NCBI RefSeq assembly: GCF_028640845.1
Contig: NC_080546.1
Span: 57,857,409-57,921,408, forward strand
Reading direction: 5' to 3'
DNA from: Ahaetulla prasina
Lineage: Eukaryota > Chordata > Lepidosauria > Squamata > Colubridae
DNA length: 64,000 nucleotides
Shown here piece by piece: positions 22,237 through 35,936 of the stretch. Both the position numbers and the translations under genes were made by a program. The notes under the pieces are model-generated. The model was not told where the DNA came from. It saw only the letters and a list, made by a program, of their open reading frames with translations, and did not search any database. Each line of letters starts with the position of its first letter. Position 1 is the stretch's first letter.

Positions 22237-24705
22237 ATTTATTTATTTATTTATTTGATCATATTTATATACCGCCCTATCTCCCAAAGGACTCAGGGCG
22301 GTTTACAGGCACTTAAAAACACATAAATACAATATAAAAGCAATTAAAAAACTTATTCTAAAAGCCCAATAATTAAAAATATAGAAATAAAACCCAATTT
22401 AAAACCCATAAATTTAAAATCTAACTCAGTCCTGCGCAATTAAATAAGTATGTTTTAAGCCCGCGGCTGAAGGTCCGAAAGCTGACGAAGTCCGGGGGGT
22501 AGTTCGTTCCAGAGGGTGGGAGCCCCCACAGAGAAGGCCCTTCCCCTGGGTGTCGCCAGAGGACATTGTCTCGCTGACGGCACCCTGAGGAGTCCCTCTC
22601 TATGAGAGCGCACGGGTCGGTGAGAGGTATTCGGTAGCAGTAGGCGGTCCCGTAAATAACCCGGCCCTATGCCATGGAGCGCTTTAAAGGTGGTCACCAA
22701 AACCTTGAAGCGCACCCGGAAAGCCACAGGTAGCCAGTGCAGTCTGCGCAGGATGGGTGTTATGCGGGAGCCACGGGGGGCTCCATCTATCACCCGCGCA
22801 GCCGCATTCTGGACTAACTGTAGCCTCCGGATGCCCTTCAAGGGGAGCCCCATGTAGAGAGCATTGCAGTAATCCAGGCGAGACGTCACGAGTGCGTGAG
22901 TGACCGTGCATAGGGCATCCCGGTCCAGAAAGGGGCGCAACTGGCGTACCAGGCGAACCTGGTAGAACGCTCTCCTGGAGACGGCCATCAAATGATCTTC
23001 TAGAGACAGCCGTTCATCCAGGAGGACGCCCAAGTTGCGCACCCTCTCCATCGGGGCCAATGACTCGCCACCGATGGTCAGCCGCGGATTTAGCTGACTG
23101 TACCGGGATGCCGGCATCCACAGCCACTCTGTCTTGGAGGGATTGAGCTTGAGCCTGTTTCTCCCCATCCAGACCCGTACGGCCTCCAGACACCGGGACA
23201 GCACTTCGATAGCTTCGTTGGGGTGGTCCGGTGTAGAAAAGTACAGCTGGGTGTCATCCGCATACAGTTGGTACTTCACACCAAAACCACTGATGATCTC
23301 ACCCAGCGGCTTCATGTAGATGTTAAACAGAAGGGGCGAGAGGATCGACCCCTGCGGCACCCCACAAGTGAGGCGCCTCGGGGCCGACCTCTGCCCCCCT
23401 GTCAACACCGACTGCGACCGGTCGGAGAGATAGGAGGAGAACCACCGATAAACGGTGCCTCCCACTCCCAATCCCTCCAACCGGCGCAGCAGGATACCAT
23501 GGTCGATGGTATCGAAAGCCGCTGAGAGGTCTAATAGGACCAGGGCAGAGGAACAACCCCTATCCCTGGCCCTCCAGAGATCATCCACCAACGCGACCAA
23601 AGCCGTCTCCGTGCTGTAACCGGGCCGGAAACTGGACTGGAACGGGTCTAGATAGACAGTTTCATCCAGGTGCAAGGGAAACTGATATGCCACCATACTC
23701 TCTACAACCTTCGCCGCGAAGCGAAGGTTGGAGACCGGACGATAATTACCTAAAACAGCCGGGTCCAGGGAAGGCTTCTTAAGGAGGGGCCTCACCACCG
23801 CCTCTTTCAAGGCGGCCGGGAAGACACCCTCCACCAAAGAAGCGGTCGTAATCGCCTGGAGCCAGCCTCGTGTCACCTCCTGAGTGGCCAGCACCAGCCA
23901 GGAGGGACACGGGTCCAGTAAACACGTGGTGGCATTCAACCTACCCAACAACCTGTCCATGTCCTCGGGAGCCACAGGGTCAAACTCATCCCACACAATG
24001 TCACCAAGACCACCCTCGAGCGTCTCACCTGAGTCACCGCAATTTTGGTCCAACCCATCCCGAAGCTGAACGATTTTATCGTATAGATAACCGTTAAACT
24101 CCTCAGCACGTCCCTGCAGCGGGTCATCCCGCTCCCCCTGGTGAAGGAGGGAACGAGTCACCCGAAACAGGGCGGCTGGGCGGTTATCTGCCGACGCAAT
24201 GAGGGAGGAGGCGTAGCAACGCCTCGCTTCCCTCAATGCCACTAGGTAAGTCCTAGTATAGGACTTCACTAGTGTCCGATCAGCCTCTGAACGGCTAGAC
24301 CTCCAGGAACTCTCTAGGCGTCTTCTCCGGCGCTTCATCCCCCTCAGCTCCTCGGAGAACCAAGGAGCCGGTTGGGACCTGCGCCGGGTCAGAGGCCGCA
24401 GAGGCACGACACGATCTAAGGCCCCCGCCGCGGCCCGTTCCCAGGCCGCAACAAGTTCCTCAGACGTGCCGTGAGCCAGACCCTCAGGAAATGGCCCAAG
24501 CTCCGTCCGGAACCTCTCCGGGTCCATCAGGCGCCTGGGACGGAACCAACGCATCGGCTCCGTCTCCCTGCGGTGTTGGATGGCGGTCAGAAAGTCCAGG
24601 CGAAGGAGAGAGTGATCTGACCATGACAAAGGTTCAATGACTATTTCCTTTAAGTCCAGATCTCTCAACCACTGACCAGAGACAAAATTATCAATTAAGA
24701 CATTT
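22237..24705 (-). mobile_element. 5'-truncated L2/CR1-superfamily LINE with long intact reading frame
   Basis: One uninterrupted minus-strand frame, 24668-22455 (737 codons from the first ATG; the frame begins slightly further 5'). It carries the end of an APE-type endonuclease (LSWSDHSLLRLDF, residues 14-26). A linker with an Arg-rich patch follows. Reverse transcriptase is complete: LDLSAAFDTI at 379-388, GVPQGSILSPLLF at 436-448, catalytic YADD at 469-472. The C-terminal region reads TSRLDYCNALYMGLP. Downstream is the 3' hairpin ACCGCCCTATCTC...GGGCGG and a (TTTA)n tail at 22237-22257. Most of the endonuclease is missing, so it cannot move by itself. GC content is far above that of the intron. 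Family choice between L2 and CR1 is not certain. Confidence 0.92.
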
Positions 24706-24964
24706 GTTTGTCATTTCATTACCATATATTACTCTACTCTTTCCTGAACAAAGATACACTCTGCACAAAAATATTAGATTTTATAGAATTCACAAATTGT
24801 GAAAAATGAAAAATATTGAAAGGCAAAGGCTTATTTTCTGTCCCATGAATGCATTGTATTTTTAGCTGTTGAAGTCAGATTCCTCATGCTGTTTCTCAAT
24901 TATTTTGGTAATGACTGGACTGCTGATCTAACTTTATCTTCTGGTACTAGAAGTGCTTGTAAGT

Positions 24965-25490
24965 AAAGAATATCTTAGAAATTATCTTGGATGCTGACAT
25001 TCATAGTGTTTCAGTTTCAAATTTCCTTTTATCTCCTTTGAGTTGATTACTATCTGTGTAATGGTTACTTTAGCATACCAATTCAAGGTTAAACCTTTTT
25101 CTGAATTCAGAGATTGTTTGAAAGATGTTCCTTGTTTTTCCATGTCTGTTTTCATGTTTAATTTCTTCATGGATGTTTTTGTAATTCTATTTCTTCTAAT
25201 AGCCTATAAAACAATTTGCAAGTATTTCTGATATTTTCTTTGAAACCAGTTGCTATATAGTATGTTCAAGATGATATGAAACCGACTGGTTTTCTTTTTC
25301 TTCTTGAGCTTAACTTGAAGAAGGTTGCTCACAAGCAGTTTGTGATTGGCTCCACAATCAGCACCTGGCCATGTTTTTGATACTATAATTGAACTCCACC
25401 TCCTTTAGCAAAAATATAATCAATTTGATTTTTGTATGCCCCATCTATAAGCAATATAGAGATACTACTTTAGTTGTTTGAACATAATAG
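24965..25490 (-). mobile_element. RTE-BovB LINE fossil, part 2 (endonuclease end and linker)
   Basis: The minus-strand translation contains GADCGANHKLLVSNL, matching the BovB endonuclease terminus, with the usual SDH-type catalytic triplet changed to ANH. An IDYIF-like segment lies just before it and a Lys-rich KLKKKKK stretch after. Several stops. This is the continuation of the piece at 26940-27600, separated by inserted DNA. Confidence 0.75.
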
Positions 25491-25504
25491 AAAATTGAGT
25501 CAGA

Positions 25505-25757
25505 AGAACTCAATGGGTGGAAACTGGTCAAAGAAAGAAGCAACTTAGAACTAAGGAGAAATTTCCTGACAGTTAGAACAATTAATAAGTGGAACGACTT
25601 GCCTTCAGAAGTTGTGAATGCTCCAACACTGGAAATTTTTAAGAAAATGTTGGATAACCATCTGACTGAGATGGTATAGGGTTTCCTGCCTGGGCAGGGG
25701 GTTGGACTAGAAGGCCTCCAAGGTCCCTTCCAACTCTGATGTTATGTTATGTTAAGA
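25505..25757 (+). mobile_element. CR1 LINE 3' end with (ATGTT)n tail
   Basis: Classic CR1 3'UTR wording: GTTGGACTAGAAGGCCTCCA, AGGTCCCTTCCAACTCTGAT, then TGTTATGTTATGTTA. Upstream text such as AATTTCCTGACAGTTAGAAC and TGGAACGACTTGCCTTCAGA belongs to the same 3' region. It lies in the DNA that splits the BovB fossil. Confidence 0.9.
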
Positions 25758-25866
25758 ATAGATAAAAGTATGATGAAATGGACTAAAAATTTTGCCTATA
25801 ATATAATATACAGAGGGACCAATGGGAAAATGTGGAAAAGGATTTAAATTTTTATTATGTTCTAGC

Positions 25867-26250
25867 TGTCAACGTTCTGACTAATGAACTCAACTAAAGC
25901 AAGCATGGCTGAGACGGTCCAGTCTCTTGATGCAAAACTTTATTGAGTACATCATATCTGCAAAGATGAGGGCAAAACCAAATCTAACCATTTCCTGCAC
26001 AAACCCATATAATTATATCATATAGTTCAGGTCTTCACTCCCTCCCATTAGACTAGGTCACATTAGACTAGGTCACATGTCCTAGGTCCCATTAGACTAG
26101 GTCACATGTCCAATGGAGACTTCTGGTATTGTTATGAGAAAGGTTTTTGATTCTAGTAAACACCTGCCGAAACGACCTTGGTTCTCATGGCTGTCATCTT
26201 GATGTCTGGGGCTTAAAGTTCTATCTCTCCCTTCCCTCCCCCTCATAGTT
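25867..26250 (-). repeat. Putative solo LTR-like fragment
   Basis: Read on the minus strand, it has a G/A-rich tract near 26220-26250, an AATAAA followed by GTTTTGCATC near 25940-25950, and an end reading CAGAACGTTGACA. That end resembles the gypsy LTR end at 3740. The internal unit TTAGACTAGGTCACATG is repeated three times at 26043-26110. No paired LTR or target duplication was found. Confidence 0.4.
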
Positions 26251-26939
26251 CATTGGCAAGATGAAAAATGATAATAGTTGCAATAGCAAAAGTGCCTTGT
26301 GAAACTTGACACTACCACTATCATTGGTATTTGTATCCAGAGAAATTGTCTAGAATGCATAAAGGTACTTAGAATCTTTGCTGGAAGTGTGAACAACATG
26401 TGAACAACTTTTTTATGATTTTGATGGACATGTAAAAAAAAAAGCCAAAACATTTTGAATACAAATGCATGCATTAATTCAGAAGATTTTAAAGGTAAAA
26501 GTACAACTCAAACTATATACTTTTCTTTTGGACAAGCAACTAGAATGGACAAGCAACTAGAAAATAAGTCATGGTACATGGGAGATGGGCAGTAAGACTA
26601 ATATATATTCTACAGTGGAATTGTTTGACATTATCCATAGAAAAACAATATTTTTATGGTTGAGTGGATAACCCTTATAAACATTTTTCAGAAAACAGAA
26701 AAAATGCACTTATGATTTTTGGTGTTGATGAATAGAAAAAACTGCAGAAAGTAAGATGTTTTTTTAATCATAGAGTAACAGAATTTTGTAATTGTATTTA
26801 TATTTGCTACAAAAGAAATTATAAGGTTATTTCTACTTTTTTATTCTTTCTGTACTTTTTCTTTTTTCTTTACGATTCTTTTTTGTTCATTTGCATTAGT
26901 TTTTATGTGTTTTGTAAAACTTTTAATTTTTTTTTTAGT

Positions 26940-27600
26940 CAGTTATTGGAGTGCAGAAATTTATAAGTTTCCTGCTCCATTTCAGTTTCCTAAGCCATAC
27001 AGTGCAACTACATTTTAGTCTTTCGTATTTCCAATTTTGACATTCCAGTCTTCAATCACAAGCATGTTCTGTCATTTTCAAATTGGACTTGATCATAAAA
27101 CCCATCAACCTCCTCCTCTTCTGCATCAATGTTTGCAATGTTTGAATGTTTAATCAGTATTATTTGGTTATTGATTATATTATAGTCAAGTATTGTTCTT
27201 GCTATGCCATTATAAAAGCAACACCTTTTCCCCCCATGTCCTGAGTAATATGATATTCAGTATGATATTCTGAATGAAAATGTCCCATCCCAGGCCATCT
27301 CAATTCACTGATTGTTGTAATGGTAATTTGTAGTCATTTCATGTCATCTTTTATTGTGCTGAGCTTTTGTGTGTACATGCTTCTTATGTTCTATGTTCCT
27401 TTTGGAATTCTATCTTTGCAGCTTTGGATTTTCCTGATGGCAACATCAGCTATTAGAAATCCCAAAGGCTTAAATCTAGCCATGTCATAAACACCATTAG
27501 TACTCAGCTTTTCCTCAGTAGTAAATTGAATGCTGTCTGACCTGAAGGACCCATCATCTGGCACTATATCATCAATCATTTTGTATTTTTTAGTCATATG
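26940..27600 (-). mobile_element. RTE-BovB LINE fossil, part 1 (5' region and endonuclease)
   Basis: The minus-strand frame 27597-27391 reads DMARFKPLGFLIADVAIRKI and ends KDRIPKGT, the segment just before the BovB endonuclease. Downstream pieces read AEEEEVDGFYDQ and VIEDWNVKIGN, matching the endonuclease middle. Stops and frameshifts show it is dead. The text ends at 26940 where the next protein segment would be expected, and that segment resumes at 25490. Confidence 0.8.
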
Positions 27601-29361
27601 GTTTTCTTTGTAAAAAATATGAGTTGTTTAACATTGCATTCTTTCATGCAATATGAATTGAAGTCTTTATGATTGTGATAAAAGTAGTCATCTGCCTCTG
27701 ACACCTTCCTGTATTTCTGCTGCCCACCCAGTACAAGCCTGTTTGCTTTAGCTGGGCATCTGAGATGACCTTAACACTCTGAATATCCCTGCTAGGAATA
27801 TATACTCTTGGCATATACTCTTATACTATTGTAGATCCCATAATATAATATTTTTATACTTAAACAAGAAACTGCCTATGACTTACTTTTAAAAAAATTA
27901 AAAGAAAAAATAACATGAAATTGTTTGATAATTTTTTACATTTAATATGTTGGTAATGTATTTATTAATGAAATCCATGTGAGTGCTCACCTCACAGAAA
28001 GTGACTATATAGATGCAGATTTATAGATTTATAATTGTTTCTGAAATAAGGCTTATAAAGTTATGTCAGGACTAAACAAGATGTATTGAAGAAAAAAGGT
28101 AGGTAAAATAACTTCAGTAATTTCATTTGGCCCAATACAAAGATTTTGATAGAAATATAAAAAAGCAGCAACAAAGCAATAACATAATATTATCAAAGAT
28201 AAAATTCAAGATCAGTGTCCACAACCTTAATCAGGGATGATGGTTCATTGGAATAAAACTAAACATCAGACATTGAGATCTATCTGTTCTTCTTGGAGGA
28301 ATACTTTTCTACACAATAAGGGCTCATACCCTATTTACCTGCCACTTTTAGCAGGTCTTTTGTAGATGTTCAAAAAAAATGGACTCTGTCAAGGTTTTGC
28401 CTGATATATCCTAGCGCTGTGCTATGTAGGTCTTTAACAGTAATGACCAGTATTGGGCTCAGAAACCTACCGGTAGCCAGTATAATGATTTTAACATAGC
28501 TGTAATTCTATCCAGGTGAAATTACTCTTCCCAAAGTCTTGCTACTCTTGATTTCTAAATAGTTTAAAACAAAAGCCCCACATAGAGCTAATCCATTTGG
28601 GTGGAGAATAGGGCATGGGACATCAGGACATCCATGTCTAGATGGGCAAAAACAACAACGAGAGCTGATAGTCAAAGATCCACAAATCACAGATGCCCAC
28701 CTTTGTACTGAATAACTACTGGGACTGCTATTATTGAAGTCCCCAAACATTTACTAATAATTAACAATACTATCGATAGAAATTTATCTGTTTTTGTTTT
28801 GCCTCATCCAGATTCTCATAGACACTGTCTAGTTTCATAGGATCTTTTTACTTGGAAGCTCATATTCTTTATGAACTTATATCCCAAAGATTTCTCTAAA
28901 TTTTTTTATAGCTGTATCTGTACTGGAAGAAAACTGGCAACATTTCCTCCTAGTTCATGGATAGAAGAATTATTTTATTGAGGAAATCGATGGAATCCAA
29001 AATGCACTTCTAGTGGATTTTGATGACGGCTTATGAATCACTTCAAGTTGTTTAGGAAACAATGAATCATGTTTTTAAACATTAGTTTACATTTAATTAA
29101 TACTATAAACTGTTTTGTTTTTCTTTATCTTTAATGATATTTGCAGTTGACCATGGCTATAGACAAAATATTAAATTTCTTAACCTCATATTTCTCTAGC
29201 TTTATAATACACAAATCCTGTCTATTAATATACATTTAATAGAATTCAGTATAATTAAATGTATATCTGCAAACTATTTTACAGTTATAATTAAAAAATC
29301 CTGTTGTTCTTTTTAATGAAGTAATTTGTATGTTTCTTTCCCTTTTGTTTACAACCTACAG
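27601..29361. other. FBXO8 intron 1, distal sequence
   Basis: AT-rich intronic DNA with no repeat I can name and no coding signal, ending at the acceptor before FBXO8 coding exon 1. Confidence 0.5.
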
Positions 29362-29369
29362 GCTTGCAG

Positions 29370-32300
29370 ATGGGTCAAGGGTTGTGGAGAGTGGCAAGGA
29401 ACCAGCAGTTACAACAACAGGAATACGGAGGACAAAGCTGTCTTTCCAGGGAGAATGGTAGAAGGATGACTGTTAATAATGTTTCAAATACTAATCATCG
29501 GAAACATGCCCAAGGAGGAATTGACATTTACCACCTGTTGAAAACTCGGAAGTCAAAAGAACAAGAAGGATTCATCAACCTAGAAATGTTACCTCCTGAA
29601 CTTAGTTTTACCATTTTGTCATACCTGAATGCAACGGACCTCTGTCTGGCTTCATGCGTGTGGCAGGATCTTGCTAACGATGAGCTTCTGTGGCAGGGGT
29701 AAGGTAACAGGGCAGAAAAGGCAATTAAAATAAAATTTTATTGTGTGTACTTTTTAAGAAAAAATAATATCAGGTGAAAAATTACTATATATAGTCATGT
29801 GAAAAAGAAAGGACACTCTCTTTGACTTCTATGGTGTAATGATGACTAATGACTGTTATGTCTTGTGTTGTTGCTTATCTTAAGGTAGTATTTACCACAT
29901 TTAAGAACTGCTAAGGACCAGATTATTTTTACTACGCCCTGATATATAAAACTATAGAACTCAAAGAGACTGTACTTTCCTTTTCACATGATTGTAGTTC
30001 ATTAATTATGCCAATATTTTGGCTTTGAAAATGTCAAAATGTAATGAAAAAGACTAAAAATTATGGGATTTGGTAACCATTAATAAAATATGAATTTGAA
30101 TCATAAAGAAAATTATCTTATTATTTAGGGGCTTTCCAAATACAATTTCTTGCAGATCTTTTCCACTACTAAAAGTTTTGTTTAAAATAACATATGTAGT
30201 AGTTTGTGAATGACAAAAAGATATGTGTTCAAGGCCTTAATCCTTTCATCAGTATCCAATTGTGGCTTTTTTCAAAACAGTTCAGTATAATAGTAACAAG
30301 TACCATTCAATTACTCAACAAAACATAGGGAATAATCTTACTGACTTTTAAGTAGTAAAAATATTGTATAAATCAGCATTTCAGGAAAAAAAATGAAGAA
30401 AATGCTAATTCTAGTTAGAATGATCTGTGACTTTGAAATTTTTGTTTTTGTTTGATATTAATAGTCAGAAACAGTAATTTCTCTAAATTCTTATTTTTCA
30501 ATTTGACTATAAATTAGGTTTCTTTGCATTGCTCAGTGTAAGATGTTTTAAAAAGCACTTTTTAAATCTATATACCATGATGTAGGAACTTCTTATAATA
30601 TACTTTTATTCTATTGAATATATTGTACAGGTATATAATGTACTTTGCATTTATTTATTTTATCCCACTTTTATTGTTTTTATAAATAACTTCAGGTGGA
30701 AAACATATTTACTAACCCTTCTTCACCGCAACAACCCTGTCAGATGGGTTGGGCTAAAAAAGAGCAGCCAAATGCCACCCAGCCAGCTTCTATGCCTAAG
30801 GCAAGACTAGAGTTTACATTCTCCTGGTTTCTAGGCAAACACCTTAGTTTAATCAGATGTTAAATTTAGTTTTTCCTAATCAGAATTTGCTGAAAATGAA
30901 ACATGTTATAATAATTTTGAAAACAATATAAAAATAACAAACTTTGGACAAATTATCAATCTGTAAAAACCCATGTTTGAATGAAAAGCACGGATCCAGA
31001 TAAAAATATATATCTTGTAAAGTGCCTCTTAAGTTCAGTTGGGTTAGTGCCAAGAAGCTCTTACTGGTAGTTATTAAAAACAGCAAATATATAGAATTCA
31101 ATGCCTAATATAATAAATAAATCAAAATTATTCATAGTCTATAATATATTCCTGCACATATCCACTATATGTGATACAATAATTTATTGACTTAATTGAT
31201 TGTTATTACTAGGTAAATGTATGTTGTACCCTAAAACATTATATTCCATATCTTTGTACTAATTTGGTTAGAGTAAATGGTTCTTTTATTTGTAACCCTG
31301 TATTTCCCTCTTGAACAACACTTACTCAGAAACACACACTGGATCACATTCTTTCTCTGTGCACTGATTGATTTTCTGAAATAAAAGCTTCTTTCTAATG
31401 CCTGGTAGGTTTATTATTTTTACAAATCAGATTAGGGTGAACTGATCTTTAGATTTACTTACTTAGGTAATCTGAAATGTTAATGCAATTGTTATATAAA
31501 TATAAGCATTAGGTAGCACCATTCATTTGACTTTATCCAGCACAGACTTTCCCAATGCTTATCTTCATATTTAGATGTCTGTATGTGAATTTAGGGTTAT
31601 TGCATATTTGTGAGGCTTTTTTGGCCAATACTGCATTTCTTACTCACTGTCCAAAATTTAGAACAATTTTGGAGGATTATAACAGCATTGTGCTAATCTG
31701 AATTTCAACTTTTATTATTCTGATTAGGGAAACTCCTCTAAGGAAGTAAGACAGGAATAATAAAACCCTCTTAATTTTTTTTCTTATCTTTTTTATGTTT
31801 TATATCTTCTGAGATATGTCTAAACTGCTTTGTTTCATTTTTAGTCAAGCAGCAAAATGTGATAGCTATATTGCTATAGTATTTATGAGATGGGGATATG
31901 GGAGATATATAATAGTAATTACATATTGCTAGTATACTATGTGATAGTCACATTTCATTTACAAAATGTATATAACTTACCTTTTCTGACAACGGCACTA
32001 ATAACATTAAAACAGTGAAACAATGTAAAAAACCGATGGTGGTGGTAATGATGCTAATGATACATGAATGTATCCGTACTACAGAAGCATTATATGAGGG
32101 AGAGTTTCCCATAACATTTGTATTACAGGTTTTCCTACAGTAGCATCTTATCTTTTTGATATCTCTATGAAGCTTCTGTATAGGAAGGCCAGGGACAGTA
32201 TTATAAGGAAATCTGATTGAAGTGTTCTGTATCTGTATTTCTATTGCATCAGAATCAGATGAGGCTGTTTGTGCCTCGGTGCTTTACATTCTACCTGAAT

Positions 32301-35300
32301 GTTCTACTAATCTAAATGAGAATAAATTAATTAAAATTGAAAGTAGATAGGTTTCAAATTTAGATAATTTGTACTTTTTTTGGCGACCTTGTGATCGACA
32401 AGCTGTCTGAGCCACCGCGTCTGGTTCGAATCCCAAGTGCCGCGTAACAGGGTGAGCTGTTATTTGTCCCAGCTTCTGCCAACCTAGCAGTTCGAAAGCA
32501 TGTAAAAAATGCAAGTACAAAAATAGGAACCACCTTTGGTGGGAAGGTAACAGCGTTCCATGCGCCTTTGGCGTTCAGTCATGCTGGCCACATGACCATG
32601 GAGATGTCTTCAGACAGGGCTGGATCTTCAGCTTTGAAACAGAGATGAGCACCCTCCCCCTAGAGTCGGAAACGACTAGCACATACGTGTGAGGGAAACC
32701 TTTACCTTTTACCTTTATTTTTTTGCTGTGGTTGACCCGCTAATGCATTCTCTTAATAGTACTTAAGAAGCCTAACTAAGAATGTGTCTCCACCCACAAC
32801 TGTTGACATTGGCTTTCTCTGAAAGGCACAAGAAAGGGTAGTATCTTGCCCAGTTTATACAGTGTCCAGAAAATCTCTTCTCAAAAACATGCAAAAATGG
32901 AGTGCTTGGTAATTAAGGTGAAACATCATCCTGAATGATAGGCATGAGTTCCCTGAGATTTATTTCTTCCATGGCTTTACACTGGTAGAAAGGAGATCAA
33001 TAAGGAAATAGCTCCTATGGACTCTATTTTTAGAATCACATACTCTTGATTATTAAGATTTGTAAAACCTTTGGAAGGAAGCATAGTCCTAGCTCTCTGT
33101 GGAATCAATGTTTGACTTAGGGAAGGCCGATTTCACAAAACAGGCAAATAAAGTGGTACCTCAGTACTCATCTTAATTGGTTACTGGAGGTGCGATGAGT
33201 ACCAAAAACAATGGGTACCAAACATTTTTTTCCCAAAAGGAATGACGTAATGAGTCACAAGGCAGCTGACACAAACAAGTTCTAGCTTATGTGTCAAATA
33301 CTAAACAAACGAGTACCTGGACAAAATTTTCACATCAAAATGCTTTGGGTACCAAATTCAATGAGTTTCAAAACAGTTGAGTACCAAGATACCTCTGTCT
33401 CCACCCTCCCCCTTTCCAGATCCAAGTACCAAAATTTGCACTGACTAGAGCTCTACATATTATACTAACTATGACGAAGCTTGTGGTTTTATTTCTGCTT
33501 CTGTTCCCACTTTGTGCTGTGTGGTCAGGCTTTACAACAGGGTTCTGCATTAAATCACAACTCTGGGCACTTAACCCCATATTAAGCTCTTTGCCTGACT
33601 TGGCAGAAGACTCTTAGACACAACTCAGCTACTTTATAAAACTTATGGCAGACAAGCCTGAAGATAACAGTGGTTGATTTTTCCATTATCCCATCTGTGT
33701 TTCTGTATATCTGTCCATCCATCCCACACAGTTTAAACTCTAGTCCTTTGTAATTTAGGGAATACTTGAAGACCCCGATAATAAAAAGAAATACCTTATG
33801 GAATATGTTAGTAATGAGATGAGATTGGCATATATAATGTAACTGTTACAACTTTCTTATTCAATCAGGCATTTTATTTTGCAATGCATTTCTTAATTCT
33901 TGCATATTGAGCTGTTGGGTTGTTGTTTTTTCTATAATTGTAAATCTGAAAAAGATATTTGAAAACAGTTTTATACTTGTAGAAATATAAGGTGTTGAAA
34001 TTATCTTGGTTTGTGTAAATCTTAATATTTCTGCGCAGTAGCATTCCTCTCTTTCTGTGTCATACAATCTACTGTAGAGATTTCCTTTTTTGGCTCATGG
34101 AGGAGTCATTATATATAATCCCATTGCTTGTCAGGGAAAAGAGAACTCAAACACATTCCTCAGATTACTACCTTAGAAAAGTACTATTAAAATCTATTGG
34201 TTATATTGTTTGAGAAATTTACATACTTCATTTTACAATGTTTTGTAAGGCAATTAATTACTTGATAGTACTGTGTTTCCCTGAAAACAAGACCCTGTCT
34301 TATATTTTTTTGAACCCTGAAATAAGTGCTTGCCTTATTGCCAATAAGCCTAATAGGGCTTATTATCAGGGGATATCTTATTTTGGGGAAAACAGGGTAA
34401 TATTCAGGAAATGGATTGCATCCTAAAATCTTACATTACATTTTTATAGCTAACAGGCTTTTTTTTACATTGTAGACTGTGCAAATCCACTTGGGGTCAC
34501 TGTTCCATATACAATAAGAATCCACCTCTTGGATTTTCTTTTAGAAAACTGTATATGCAACTAGATGAAGGCAGCCTCACTTTTAATGCCAATCCTGAAG
34601 AGGTAAGTAGAATTCATATATCATTAATACTATTAGCTATAGTTATGATGCTGTTATTTATTTTTCAACTGTTTTACAAACCCGAAATTATCCCAGAAGC
34701 GATAACCTAAGCAAAATACGTCTCTTGAAAAACAAAATGGCTTTTTAAATAAATTTTGTTAAAACAAAAAAACTTTTTAAATAAATTTTGTTAAAATCCA
34801 AACAAATATTTATAACCGAAATTTAGTGGGTTTATACCATGTGTGCATAATGTATATATCTATTTTTCTGCCATAAATTAGTAACAGAATTTAAAACAGA
34901 ATAGTTAGTTTATGCCAGTGATGGCGAACCTTTTTGGCGCCAAGTGCCCAAACCAGAATGTGCGTGCATGTGTGGCACACGCGTGTGCCGAGTACGGAAA
35001 CCCGAAGACCAGCTGGCATGCTGCATGCCTATTTTTTGGCCATTTTCTGACCATTTTCAGGGCTGTTTTCAGGCCATTTTTGGCCCAAAAAATGGCCTGA
35101 AAACAGCCCAAAAAATGGCTGGAATACGGCCTGAGAACAGCTTGAAAAACAGCCTGGTTTTTGGCTGTTTTCAGACCATTTTCTGGTGATCTGGTGCCCA
35201 CGAAGACCAGCTGGCTGATGTGCATGTGCACGATGGAAACCAGAAGAGCAGCTGGCGACAGCACATGTGCCCACAGAGAGGGCTCTGCATGCCACCTCTG

Positions 35301-35901
35301 GCACGCGTGCCACAGGTTTGCCATCACAGGTTTATGCTTTATGCTGAAAAAAGCATAGCTCCATATCACTGTTAAGAGTAATAAAGAGCAACATTGATGC
35401 TTATATCTTTGAAATATAGGAGAAATATAAATAAAATATAAAATATTTACATAAATATATCCAAATATAAAATGTGTGTGTGTGTGTGTAATTAAAATAT
35501 CCCATGTATTTTGTTTATTATATTGACTAATTTTTTAATCTTGTATCATGCATTTTTCATGTAATTCTCTCTCCCTCCCCCTCCCCCTCCCTCCCTCCCC
35601 CTCCCTACCCATGTGTGTGTGTATTTGTATTCTAGAATTTGTTTAAGAAATTGTAAAATCTAAAATGCTAATTTACTTCACTGAATGTTTCGTGATCAGT
35701 ATGGAAGATTACGTCTTTCCCCAGGGACAGATTGTCATCTTTATGTTTGTGCCAATTGAGACCTTGAATTAATTAAAGTTATTTTGTGACAGATCGTTAT
35801 TGAAGACCTGCAGTGCATGAAATAGAGTGAGAATTTGTGGGTGGTTATGTTGCTAGAAAAAGAGCCCCAAAAGAAAGAGAAAATGAAACAAAACTTCAAA
35901 G

Positions 35902-35936
<35 letters not shown>

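Noticed and set aside
22455..24668. 737-residue frame as a host protein-coding gene
   Set aside because: It carries endonuclease and reverse-transcriptase motifs, a LINE 3' tail, and a second broken copy elsewhere in the window.
29370..29390. Possible N-myristoylation of FBXO8 (starts MGQG)
   Set aside because: Position 6 is Trp where a small residue is expected, so the site is weak.
34905..35369. 154-residue minus-strand frame
   Set aside because: It coincides with the hAT-like MITE and its low-complexity palindromic array.
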